Below are positions 47,194 to 56,099 of a stretch of DNA of 64,000 nt, piece by piece. The position numbers were made by a program, and so were the translations under genes. The stretch is from the NCBI RefSeq assembly GCF_021729075.1, contig NZ_JAJSAQ010000007.1:62001-126000 (forward strand). The letters run 5' to 3'. Below the pieces are notes generated by a model, which saw only the letters and a program-made list of their open reading frames with translations, ran no database searches and was not told the DNA's origin. This DNA comes from Microbulbifer guangxiensis (GTDB lineage: Bacteria > Pseudomonadota > Gammaproteobacteria > Pseudomonadales > Cellvibrionaceae). Every line of letters begins with the position of its first letter. The stretch's first letter is position 1.

Positions 47194-49281
47194 ATGAGCG
47201 CCAGCGATACCATCCGACTTCTCCTGATCCACGATGTGCCCTCCGAGGCCCAGAGACTTGTCAGCATGCTCCACAATGCGGGCCGGCCCAACCGGGCCCA
47301 GCACGTGGCGAGTGAGGCGGCCCTGGTCAAGCTGCTGCAGGATAAGACCTGGGACCTGCTCATCGCGGCCGAGGGCAGCGAGAAGCTGGCCCCTGCCGTG
47401 GCGCTGCGCACCATCCAGAAGATGCAGAAAGATGTGCCGGTACTGCTGCTCAGCGAGCGCGATGGCGCCCAGGCGGTGGTCGAGGGGCTGAAGCTGGGGG
47501 CCCGCGATGTGGTCACCGTGGATGAAGACCAGCACCTGCTGCTGGTGATCCAGCGCGAACTGCAGGCACTGGAAAACCGCCGCAAGGCGCGACTGCACGA
47601 TCGCCGCTATCACGCCACCCTGCAGCGCGCCAAGGAGCTGCTCGACAGCTCCAAGGACGCCATTGCCTATGTCTCCGACGGCCTGATCGTGTACGCCAAC
47701 GAGTCCTTCGCCGAGCGCTTCGGTTACAAGAGCGGTGAGGATGTGGAGTACCAGCCGCTGATCGACATGCTCAGCGAAAACGAGCGCGAAGACGGTCGTG
47801 AGTTTCTCAAGCAGTGCGCCATCGATAACAATGAAGTGGAGGCGCAGCAGTGGAAGTTCACTGCCAAGACGGCATCCGGTTCCCACCTGCCCACCAGGGC
47901 TGAGGTCCTCGCCACTGTCTACGACGAGGAGCGCTGTCTGCAGGTGCGCATTGCCACCCGTGCCGGCGACACTGAACAGCTGGAGGCCCAGCTGAGCGAT
48001 ATCAAGAACCGCGACCCCCTCACCGGGCTCTATAACCGTCAGCACTTCCTGCGACTGCTGGATTCCACCATCAACTCGATCGCCGGCTCCCAGCGCACCG
48101 GTGGCCTGCTCTACCTGGAGATCGACCGGTTCGAGGAGGCGGTGCTCGGTACTGTGGGGGTGGCCGGTGCCGATGCACTGCAAAAGAAAGTGGCGGAGCT
48201 GCTGCAGTCCAGCCTGCGCCGTGGCGATGTTGTCGCCCGTTACGGTGACGACAGCTTCTGTCTGCTGATGTCCGAGACGACACCGGACAGTGCCGAGCGT
48301 CGCACCGCAGAACTGCTCAAGAAGGTTTCCGACACCATTTTCGAGGCAGCGGGCAAAACACTGCATGTCACCGCATCGGTGGGCATCTCGCTGCTCAGTG
48401 AGGCCTCCGGCAGTGGCGAGAAAGTGCTCAATCAGGCGCTCAGGGCCCACGACCAGGCGCTGCAGAACAATGACAAGGGCAATTGTTTCGCCCTTTACGA
48501 ACCGGATACGGAACAACAGGACGACGCCAATACCTACCGTCGCGCGAGGGTGGCGCAGGCGCTGGAGGCGGGCAGCCTGAAGCTGCTTTACCAGCCGGTG
48601 CTGAGCCTGCAGGGCAGCGGCGAGCATCTCTACGAGGTGCTGGTGCGGCTCGTGGATGGCAGGGAAGAACTGGCGCCGGTGGCTTTCCTCGAGGGTATTG
48701 GCGATTCCTCGCTGTGTTCCAAGCTGGATCGCTGGGTGATCCTGACCGCCATCAAGGCGGCTGCGGCACAGCGCAGTGCCGGCAAGCAGGTCACGCTGCT
48801 GCTGCACCTGACTTCAGCTTCGCTGCTGGACAGCGGCCTGCCGGCCTGGCTCGGGGTGGCCTTCAAGGCCGCCAAGGTGTCTCCCGGTGCAGTGGTATTC
48901 CAGCTGCGCCAGGAGGATATCAACAGCAACCTGCACGCCGCGCGGGATTTCACCAAGCAGGTGCAGGACCTGGGTTGCCGGGTGGCGGTGTGCCACTTCG
49001 GTACCGGCCTCAACCCCTTCAAGTCCCTCGAGCACGTGAAGGTCGATGTGGCCAAGGTGGACCCGTCGTTCGTGCGGGAAGTACAGGATGAGGGCGAGAG
49101 CAGTGAGACCCTGGCCAACCTGATCCGGGAGCTCTCCACGACTGGCACCAAGGTCATCGTGCCGCACATCGAACAGGCCAGTATGCTGCCGACCCTGTGG
49201 CAAACGGGCACCGATTATATCCAGGGTTACTATGTCCAGGCGCCGGCGGAAGAGATGGCCTTCGACTTCAGTCTGGACTGA
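47194..49281 (+). CDS. fimX: FimX-like c-di-GMP effector (degenerate REC-PAS-GGDEF-EAL)
   Basis: FimX binds c-di-GMP and controls type IV pilus assembly and twitching. The 695-residue protein has an N-terminal REC-like domain (about 5-125) lacking the phospho-acceptor (WDLLIAAEGS, Ala59 where Asp is expected), a PAS domain (about 140-260), a GGDEF domain whose motif is replaced by YGDDSF (350-355), and an EAL domain with EVL at 481-483 instead of EAL. This same loss of catalytic motifs is known in P. aeruginosa FimX, where EAL still binds c-di-GMP. The ATG at 47194 is chosen; the frame is open to a TTG at 47113 without domain support. Pilus genes themselves are not in the window. Confidence 0.88.
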   Translation: MSASDTIRLLLIHDVPSEAQRLVSMLHNAGRPNRAQHVASEAALVKLLQDKTWDLLIAAEGSEKLAPAVALRTIQKMQKDVPVLLLSERDGAQAVVEGLKLGARDVVTVDEDQHLLLVIQRELQALENRRKARLHDRRYHATLQRAKELLDSSKDAIAYVSDGLIVYANESFAERFGYKSGEDVEYQPLIDMLSENEREDGREFLKQCAIDNNEVEAQQWKFTAKTASGSHLPTRAEVLATVYDEERCLQVRIATRAGDTEQLEAQLSDIKNRDPLTGLYNRQHFLRLLDSTINSIAGSQRTGGLLYLEIDRFEEAVLGTVGVAGADALQKKVAELLQSSLRRGDVVARYGDDSFCLLMSETTPDSAERRTAELLKKVSDTIFEAAGKTLHVTASVGISLLSEASGSGEKVLNQALRAHDQALQNNDKGNCFALYEPDTEQQDDANTYRRARVAQALEAGSLKLLYQPVLSLQGSGEHLYEVLVRLVDGREELAPVAFLEGIGDSSLCSKLDRWVILTAIKAAAAQRSAGKQVTLLLHLTSASLLDSGLPAWLGVAFKAAKVSPGAVVFQLRQEDINSNLHAARDFTKQVQDLGCRVAVCHFGTGLNPFKSLEHVKVDVAKVDPSFVREVQDEGESSETLANLIRELSTTGTKVIVPHIEQASMLPTLWQTGTDYIQGYYVQAPAEEMAFDFSLD

Positions 49282-49456
49282 CCAGGGGCCGACGGTGGTC
49301 GTCCCCGTCGTCGGCAAATTCTTCTCTCCCCGTGGTGGCAGTGCGCAAAGTGTCCGCGCAAAACCCTCTTTCCCTGCAACGCGCTTTCACCTTGCGCCGC
49401 GGTTTGGTTATCCTTTAGCGCAATTTCAATAAGCCAAAACCCACTGGAGCCTCTCC

Positions 49457-51424
49457 ATGTCTTCCAGATTTGTCCGTACCAGCCTGCTGATCGGCGCCGT
49501 TTCGCTGATGGCAGCCTGCTCCCCGTCCGAGGAACCGAAAAAGCCCGAAACCGAGTCTGCTGCGCAGCCCCAGGCCGAAGCACCCGCCACCGGGGCCCAG
49601 GGGGCAGCCGCGGCCAAGGCCGACCAGCCGCAGTCCGGGGTGGACTATCACTCCTTCGCCAACACCGGTGATTTCCGCGTCAAGCATGTGGACCTTGACC
49701 TGAACGTCGATTTCGAGCGCAAGGTGCTGGAGGGCGAGGCGAGGCTGCAGCTGAAGCGCCTCACCGACCAGAAAAAACCGCTGATCCTGGATACCCGTGA
49801 CCTGGAAATCGAATCTGTGAAGGCCGGCCACGGCGGGCAGATGAAACCGGTCAAGTTCTCCCTCGGTGAAACCGACCCCAACCTGGGCACGCCACTGAAG
49901 ATCCAGTTGCCGAAGACTGCCACGGCGGTTTCCATCCAGTACCGCACCTCACCGGATGCGTCCGGCGTGCAGTGGCTGGAGCCGCAGCAGACCGCCGGCG
50001 GTGAGCACCCGTTCCTGTTCACCCAGGCCCAGGCGATCCACGCGCGCAGCTTCGTGCCGCTGCAGGATACGCCGCAGGTGCGCATCACCTACAACGCCAC
50101 CATTCGCACTCCGAAAGACCTGCGCGCGGTCATGAGTGCGGACAACGACCCGGCAGCGGAAATGGACGGTGTGTTCGATTTCTCCATGCCGCAGCCGGTC
50201 CCGTCCTACCTGCTGGCACTGGCCGTCGGCGACCTGGAATTCAAGCCCATGGGCGAGCGCACCGGTGTCTACGCCGAGCCGGAGCTGCTCGACGCTGCAG
50301 CGGCGGAATTCGAGGACACCGAGTCCATGCTGGAAGCCACCGAGCAGGTCTACGGTCCCTACCGCTGGGATCGTTATGACCTGCTGATCCTGCCCCCGAG
50401 TTTCCCCTTCGGCGGTATGGAAAATCCACGCCTGAGCTTTATCACCCCGACGGTGATCGCCGGCGACAAGAGTCTGGTGGCCCTGATCGCCCACGAACTG
50501 GCCCATTCCTGGTCTGGTAACCTGGTGACCAACGCCAGCTGGCGCGACCTGTGGCTGAATGAGGGGTTCACCACTTACCTGACCAACCGCATCATGCAGA
50601 ACATATACGGCGACGAGCGCTACCGCATGGAGATGGCGCTGGGCTACGACGATCTGCAGGCGGATCTGGCGGACCGGCCGGATGGTGACGAGATCATGGC
50701 CATCGACCTGCGCGGTCGTGATCCCGACGAGGTATTCTCCAATATCCCCTACGAAAAAGGCTCCCTGTTCCTCTACGAGCTGGAGCAGAAAGTGGGCCGC
50801 GAAAACTTCGACAAGTTCCTGCTGGACTACTTCAACAACTTCGCCTTCCAGAGCATCACCACCGAGGACTTCGAGGGCTATCTGGAGAAGACCCTGCTGG
50901 CAGAGTATCCGGACGAGCTGGACGCCGAGCGAATCCGTCAGTGGATCCACGAGCCGGGCATCCCGGAGGGTGCGCCGGTACCGACTTCCGATGCCTTCAC
51001 CAAGATCGACCCGGTCCGCGAACAATGGCTGAAAGGTGAAATCGCCGCTGCGGATATCGATACTGGCGACTGGACCTACCACCAGTGGAAGTACTTCCTC
51101 GATGGCATGCCGGAAAAGCTCAGTGAGGAGCAGTTGAAAGAACTGGATAGCGCTTTCAACCTGACCGAGTCCAAGAACAACGAGATCGCCTTCAGCTGGC
51201 TGATGATCGCCGTGCGCAATGACTACCAGCCTGCGTTCGGGCGCCTTGAGAACTTCCTCACCGAGATCGGCCGCAACAAGTTCCTGCGCCCGCTCTACCG
51301 CAACCTGGTAGAAACCGGGAAGCAGGAGATGGCGGCGGAAATCTTCGAGCAGGCCAAGGTGGGATACCACCCGCTGACTGTGAAAGTGAACAGCCGGATC
51401 ATCTACGGCGACGACGCCCAGTAA
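49457..51424 (+). CDS. M1 family metallo-aminopeptidase lipoprotein (leukotriene A4 hydrolase-like)
   Basis: A 655-residue zinc aminopeptidase predicted to be lipid-anchored: the signal peptide ends in the lipobox LMAAC (Cys21), followed by a Pro/Ala/Glu/Gln-rich linker (about 22-65). The M1 catalytic region shows the exopeptidase motif GGMEN (319-323), the zinc motif HELAHSW (H346, E347, H350) with the third ligand E369 in WLNEGFTTYL, and a C-terminal helical domain typical of leukotriene-A4-hydrolase-like enzymes (IDLRGRDPDEVFSNIPYEKGSLFLYELE is a family segment). It would trim peptides in the periplasm or at the envelope. GGAG lies nine bases before the ATG. Confidence 0.93.
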   Translation: MSSRFVRTSLLIGAVSLMAACSPSEEPKKPETESAAQPQAEAPATGAQGAAAAKADQPQSGVDYHSFANTGDFRVKHVDLDLNVDFERKVLEGEARLQLKRLTDQKKPLILDTRDLEIESVKAGHGGQMKPVKFSLGETDPNLGTPLKIQLPKTATAVSIQYRTSPDASGVQWLEPQQTAGGEHPFLFTQAQAIHARSFVPLQDTPQVRITYNATIRTPKDLRAVMSADNDPAAEMDGVFDFSMPQPVPSYLLALAVGDLEFKPMGERTGVYAEPELLDAAAAEFEDTESMLEATEQVYGPYRWDRYDLLILPPSFPFGGMENPRLSFITPTVIAGDKSLVALIAHELAHSWSGNLVTNASWRDLWLNEGFTTYLTNRIMQNIYGDERYRMEMALGYDDLQADLADRPDGDEIMAIDLRGRDPDEVFSNIPYEKGSLFLYELEQKVGRENFDKFLLDYFNNFAFQSITTEDFEGYLEKTLLAEYPDELDAERIRQWIHEPGIPEGAPVPTSDAFTKIDPVREQWLKGEIAAADIDTGDWTYHQWKYFLDGMPEKLSEEQLKELDSAFNLTESKNNEIAFSWLMIAVRNDYQPAFGRLENFLTEIGRNKFLRPLYRNLVETGKQEMAAEIFEQAKVGYHPLTVKVNSRIIYGDDAQ

Positions 51425-51630
51425 CCCGCGCGGTGGCGGCGGCCGGCGCCGCCGCATACCCGCCGGGTGAACCGGAAACGGATTTCCCCCGTACCCAGAA
51501 AACCCCCGGCCTGCAGTTTGCCTGCCGGCCGGTTTCCGACTCCGCTCCCCTCTGCGCCCGGACCTCATTACCGGATGGGCGCACGCTGCGGTGTGCTGTG
51601 GTTTGATTTCACCGTGACAAGAAACAGAGC

Positions 51631-52668
51631 ATGAAACCTTTCCGAGTGACCTTTTTCCTTTTGGCTCTCATTGCCAACCCCGTATTGGCTCAGGGCGGCA
51701 ACGCCGTGCCTGTGCGCACTGCAGAGGTGCGCCTTGAGCCGGTGGCCACGCCGATCGAGGCCCTGGGTACTGCCCGTGCCTGGGAGTATGTCTCGGTGCG
51801 TGCCACAGAGACCGAGCGCATTGCCCGTATCAATTTCGATAGTGGTCAGCGGGTGCAGGCCGGCGATGTTCTGGTGGAGTTGAACCACGGCGAAGAGAAG
51901 GCGGAGCTGGCGGGCGTCCGAGCCAGCCTAGAGCGACACCGCCGCGACCTGGAGCGCCTGCAGCGCCTGGTGCGAAACAAGCTTGCCACCCGCGAACAGC
52001 TGGATGCTGCCGAAACGCTGGTGGCCGAAACCCGGGCCCGGCTGCAGGCGCTGGAGGCGCGGATCGAGGACCGTATCATCCGCGCCCCGTTTGCTGGCCA
52101 GCTGGGCCTGCGCGACGTGAGCGTGGGCAGCCTGGTATCGCCGTCGGAGGAGATCACCACTCTGCAGGATATCCGCCAGCTGAAGCTGGATTTCACTGTG
52201 CCCGAACGACAGATGCCGGCGGTGCAGGGGGGGATGCCGATCCGTGCTGTCAGCCGCGCCTTCCCGGAACGGGTATTCCACGGCGAGGTGATGATCGCGG
52301 AAGCGCGGGTGGACAGCCAGACCCGCGCCTTCACAGTACGCGCCCGGCTCGACAACCCCGATGAGCTGCTGAAACCCGGCATGATGCTGGTGGTCACCAT
52401 CGTCAGCGACCAGCGTGAGGCCCTGACCATTCCCGAGGCGGCCCTGATCCCGCTGGCCGACAACCAGTGGGTGTATGTGCTGGAGCCGGCTGATGACGGT
52501 TTCGTGGCGCGCAAGCGTCAGGTAAAGCTGGGCCAGCGCTACCCGGGCAAGGTGGAGGTGCTGGAGGGACTGAGCCGCGGTGAGCGGGTGGTGACGCGCG
52601 GCACGCTGCATCTCCAGGACGGCAAGCCGGTGGTCGAGCAGTCCGCCGAGGAGCTGAGCCTGCGATGA
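51631..52668 (+). CDS. RND efflux periplasmic adaptor subunit
   Basis: A 345-residue membrane fusion protein linking an RND pump to an outer-membrane channel. A signal peptide (about 1-20, VLAQGG) is followed by a lipoyl/barrel-sandwich half (about 50-75), a coiled-coil hairpin (about 85-150, RASLERHRRDLERLQRLVRNKLATREQLDAAETLVAETRARLQALEARI region), the second lipoyl half (IIRAPFAGQLGLRDVSVGSLV) and beta-barrel/membrane-proximal domains. It lacks the lipobox cysteine of many adaptors. Its stop overlaps the start of the pump gene. No outer-membrane factor is encoded nearby, so it probably uses a shared TolC-type channel. Confidence 0.92.
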   Translation: MKPFRVTFFLLALIANPVLAQGGNAVPVRTAEVRLEPVATPIEALGTARAWEYVSVRATETERIARINFDSGQRVQAGDVLVELNHGEEKAELAGVRASLERHRRDLERLQRLVRNKLATREQLDAAETLVAETRARLQALEARIEDRIIRAPFAGQLGLRDVSVGSLVSPSEEITTLQDIRQLKLDFTVPERQMPAVQGGMPIRAVSRAFPERVFHGEVMIAEARVDSQTRAFTVRARLDNPDELLKPGMMLVVTIVSDQREALTIPEAALIPLADNQWVYVLEPADDGFVARKRQVKLGQRYPGKVEVLEGLSRGERVVTRGTLHLQDGKPVVEQSAEELSLR

Positions 52669-55600
52669 TCATCAGTGATACCGCCGTCAAGCGCCCGGTT
52701 TTTGCGCTGGTCCTCTCCCTGTTACTGGTGGTTTTCGGGCTGATCAGCTTTGATCGCCTGTCCCTGCGGGAATACCCGGATATCGACCCGCCCATCGTGT
52801 CGGTGCGCACCGACTACCCCGGTGCCTCGGCGGATGTCGTCGAGACCCGGATTACCCGCCTGATCGAGGACCGCATCGCCGGTGTCGAGGGGATCGAGAG
52901 CATCTCTTCCTCGAGCCAGGACGGCCGCTCCTCCATCACCATCGAATTCGGTATCAACCGGAACATCGACGCCGCCACCAATGACATCCGCGATCGCGTT
53001 GCCGGGGTCATGGACAATCTGCCGGTGGAGGCGGATCCGCCGGAAATCGAGAAGGTCGACAGCAGTGACGACGTGGTGCTGTGGCTGAACCTCACCTCCG
53101 AGCGCATGACGGTGCCGGAGCTGACCGATTATGCCAACCGCTACCTGGTGGACCGTTTCTCGGTCCTCGACGGCGTGGCCCGTGTGCGTGTCGGTGGCGG
53201 TAAGGAATACGCCATGCGTATCTGGCTCGACCGCAATGCCATGGTCGCCCATGGGGTCACCGCTGCGGATATCGAACGGGCCCTGCGGGCGGAAAACCGC
53301 GAGCTGCCGGCCGGCTACCTGGAGTCCACGGATCGCCAGTTCACCCTGCGCCTGCAGCGCCAGTTCCGCAGTGAGGCCGCATTCGAGCGCCTCGCTGTCA
53401 CCACCGGCGACAATGGGCATGTGGTGCGGCTCGCGGATGTGGCGCGGGTCGAGCTGGGCTCGGTGGAAGAGCGCTCCACCTTCCGCGGCAACGGCGAGGC
53501 CATGGTGGGTATCGGCATCACCAAGCAGTCCACCGGCAACATCATTGCCGTGGCCGAGGCGGCCAAGCGGGAGCTAAAGCGGGTCAACGAGACGCTGCCG
53601 CCGGGCATGACCCTGGCCGAGAGCTACGACTCCTCGGTGTTCGTCAGCGAGGCCATCAAGGAGGTCTACACCACCCTCGGCATCGCGGTGATCCTGGTTG
53701 TGCTGGTGATCTACCTGTTTCTCGGCAACTGGCGGGCGACACTGGTGCCCGCGATTACGGTGCCGGTCTCGCTGATCGCCACCTCCATTCTGCTGTATGC
53801 GTTTGGATTCAGTATCAACCTGCTCACGTTGCTGGCACTGGTACTGGCCATCGGCCTGGTGGTGGATGACGCCATCGTGGTGCTGGAGAATATTTTCCGG
53901 CGCATGGATGAATACGGTGAGCCGCCGCTCCTTGCGGCCTACCGGGGTGCCCGCGAGGTGGGCTTCGCGGTGGTGGCCACAACGCTGGTGCTGGTGGCGG
54001 TATTCGTGCCCATCACATTCGTCGACGGGGATATCGGCCGGCTGTTTTCCGAGTTCGCCCTGACCATGTCGGCAGCGGTGATTTTCTCCTCGCTGACGGC
54101 ACTGACCCTGTCGCCGATGCTGGCCTCGAAACTGGTCAAGCCGAGCGACGGCCACAACGCCGTGACCCGCGCCATGGACCGCCAGCTGGAGCGGGTGCAG
54201 CGGGGTTATCGCGGCGCCCTCGACGGTCTGCTGCGCCATCGCTGGATTGCCGTGGCGGGCTTTGCCGGCGTGATGGTGTTTGCCGCGCTGGCCCTCAAAC
54301 TGATCCCCAGCGAATATGCACCGCGGGAGGATCGCGGTTCTTTCTTCCTGCTGGTCAACGGTCCCGAGGGTGCCAGTTACGAGTACATGCAGGAATACAT
54401 GGACATCATCGAGCAGCGGCTGATGCCGCTGGTGGATGCGGGCTATGTGCGCCGCCTGCTGGTGCGTGCGCCCCGTTCCTTCGGCAACTCGGCCACGTTC
54501 AACACGGGCATGGTGATCTTTACCCTGGCGCCGTTCGGCGAGCGGCCATCGGGGTTCGAGCTGATGAACATGGTGCGGGAAAAGATGGCCGACCTCAGTG
54601 GTGTGCGCGCCTTCCCGGTCATGCGCCAGGGCTTCGGTGGCGGGCTCGGCAAGCCGGTTCAGTTTGTTCTCGGCGGCCCCAGCTACGAGCAGCTGACCCA
54701 GTGGCGCGACCAGATCGATGCCGAGATCACGCGCTCCAACCCGGGCCTGCTGGGGGTGGACTGGGACTACAAGGAGACCCAGCCGCAGATGCGCATCGCG
54801 GTGGACTACGAGCGGGCAGCGGACCTCGGGGTAAGGGTGAGCGATATCGGCTCCACCCTGCAGACCATGTTCGGGTCCCTGCGCGCTACCACCTTCATCG
54901 ATGATGGCGAAGAGTACGATGTAATCCTCGAGGGTGAGCGCGACATGCAGCGCAGCCCGTCGAGCCTCGACAACATCTACACCCGTTCCGCCGCCAGTGG
55001 TGCACTGGTGCCGCTGCAGAGCTTTGTGGAAGTACGCGAGTATGCGGACAGCCCAAATCTGCAGCGCTACAACCGCATCCGCTCGATCACCCTGGAGGCG
55101 AACCTGGCCGATGACCTGGCCCTCGGTGATGCCATCGATTACCTGAACGACGTGGTGGACCGCACCATCGTCGGCGCACCGGTGGTCGACTACAAAGGCC
55201 AGTCGAAGAACTTCCAGGATTCTGGCAGCACCATCGTGTTTGCGATCGTGCTGGGAGCGCTGGTGGTGTTCCTGGTGCTGGCGGCACAGTTCGAGAGTTT
55301 TGTGCACCCGCTGGTCATCATGATCACTGTGCCACTGGCGATGGCGGGTGCGCTGGTGGGGCTGCTGGCGACCGGCCAGTCCCTCAACCTTTACAGCCAG
55401 GTGGGGCTGATCATGCTGATCGGCCTGGCGGCCAAAAACGGCATCCTGATCGTGGAGTTCGCCAACCAGTTGCGCGACCGCGGGCTGGCGTTTGGCGAGG
55501 CCCTGCGCCGTGCATCTGCGACACGCCTGCGACCGATCCTGATGACCGGTATCACCACGGCTGCCGGCTCCCTGCCGCTATTGCTTTCCAGTGGGGCCGG

Positions 55601-55778
55601 TTCGGAAACCCGCTCGGTGATCGGTGTGGTGGTGCTGTTTGGCGTGCTGGCGGCGACGGTCTTCACCATCTTTGTGGTGCCCGCTGCCTATGACCTGCTC
55701 GCCCGCCGCACCGGCTCCCCGGGTGAAGTCGGGCGCGCGGTGGCGCAGCTCGAGGGGGAGCACCCGCCGGCCGGCTGA
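52665..55778 (+). CDS. RND multidrug efflux pump permease
   Basis: A 1037-residue HAE1-type resistance-nodulation-division transporter: 12 transmembrane helices (first at about 10-28), two large periplasmic loops (about 35-335 and 555-855), and the proton-relay aspartate pair D401/D402 in LVVDDAIVVLENIFRRMDE in helix 4. The opening MIISDTAVKRPVFALVLSLLLVVFG and REYPDIDPPIVSVRT are family hallmarks. It overlaps the adaptor by 4 bases (ATGA), so both are made together. Substrates cannot be told from sequence. No regulator gene is adjacent, unlike many mex/acr operons. Confidence 0.95.
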   Translation: MIISDTAVKRPVFALVLSLLLVVFGLISFDRLSLREYPDIDPPIVSVRTDYPGASADVVETRITRLIEDRIAGVEGIESISSSSQDGRSSITIEFGINRNIDAATNDIRDRVAGVMDNLPVEADPPEIEKVDSSDDVVLWLNLTSERMTVPELTDYANRYLVDRFSVLDGVARVRVGGGKEYAMRIWLDRNAMVAHGVTAADIERALRAENRELPAGYLESTDRQFTLRLQRQFRSEAAFERLAVTTGDNGHVVRLADVARVELGSVEERSTFRGNGEAMVGIGITKQSTGNIIAVAEAAKRELKRVNETLPPGMTLAESYDSSVFVSEAIKEVYTTLGIAVILVVLVIYLFLGNWRATLVPAITVPVSLIATSILLYAFGFSINLLTLLALVLAIGLVVDDAIVVLENIFRRMDEYGEPPLLAAYRGAREVGFAVVATTLVLVAVFVPITFVDGDIGRLFSEFALTMSAAVIFSSLTALTLSPMLASKLVKPSDGHNAVTRAMDRQLERVQRGYRGALDGLLRHRWIAVAGFAGVMVFAALALKLIPSEYAPREDRGSFFLLVNGPEGASYEYMQEYMDIIEQRLMPLVDAGYVRRLLVRAPRSFGNSATFNTGMVIFTLAPFGERPSGFELMNMVREKMADLSGVRAFPVMRQGFGGGLGKPVQFVLGGPSYEQLTQWRDQIDAEITRSNPGLLGVDWDYKETQPQMRIAVDYERAADLGVRVSDIGSTLQTMFGSLRATTFIDDGEEYDVILEGERDMQRSPSSLDNIYTRSAASGALVPLQSFVEVREYADSPNLQRYNRIRSITLEANLADDLALGDAIDYLNDVVDRTIVGAPVVDYKGQSKNFQDSGSTIVFAIVLGALVVFLVLAAQFESFVHPLVIMITVPLAMAGALVGLLATGQSLNLYSQVGLIMLIGLAAKNGILIVEFANQLRDRGLAFGEALRRASATRLRPILMTGITTAAGSLPLLLSSGAGSETRSVIGVVVLFGVLAATVFTIFVVPAAYDLLARRTGSPGEVGRAVAQLEGEHPPAG

Positions 55779-55965
55779 GCCAGCCGGTAACCGTGAAGTG
55801 TGCCTGGCGCGCAAACCCTTGTGGTCGCGCCAGACTGATGCACATTTTTTGCCGTGCCCCTGTCAAAGTGGTGGGTGAAGGCGATAAAAGGCGGTAAAGT
55901 ATGCTCGCTTGTCGCCAGATGCGAATTTACCAGGGAGGGGCCCCTGAAGGGTAGGGGATGGGGTT

Positions 55966-56094
55966 ATGCGTAGAGTAACTGTTCTGATCTTGCTAATACT
56001 GGTGGTTGCCGGGTGCAGCCGCCAGGTCTGTGACGAGCGGCCGTCGCTGCCATCACCGGGGCCGATGTTCCCCCACGCGGGCATCCTGCGCTGA
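55966..56094 (+). CDS. Small lipoprotein (42 residues)
   Basis: A short gene not long enough for usual ORF lists. ATG at 55966 follows purine-rich AGGGGATGGGG and encodes MRRVTVLILLILVVAGCSRQ..., a classic lipoprotein signal: two arginines, a hydrophobic core and the lipobox VAGC (Cys17). The mature part is only 26 residues, CSRQVCDERPSLPSPGPMFP then HAGILR, Pro-rich with a second Cys. It resembles small lysis- or envelope-associated lipoproteins only in general form. It ends 5 bases before the serB stop on the other strand. Function unknown; the signal features make it likely to be real. Confidence 0.6.
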   Translation: MRRVTVLILLILVVAGCSRQVCDERPSLPSPGPMFPHAGILR

Positions 56095-56099
56095 GTGCT

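Noticed and set aside
49949..51568. 539-codon minus-strand frame opposite the M1 aminopeptidase
   Set aside because: Shadow of the coding strand; no ribosome binding site and no family resemblance.
53574..55307. 577-codon minus-strand frame opposite the RND pump
   Set aside because: His/Gln-rich product with no recognisable domain, fully inside the pump gene.
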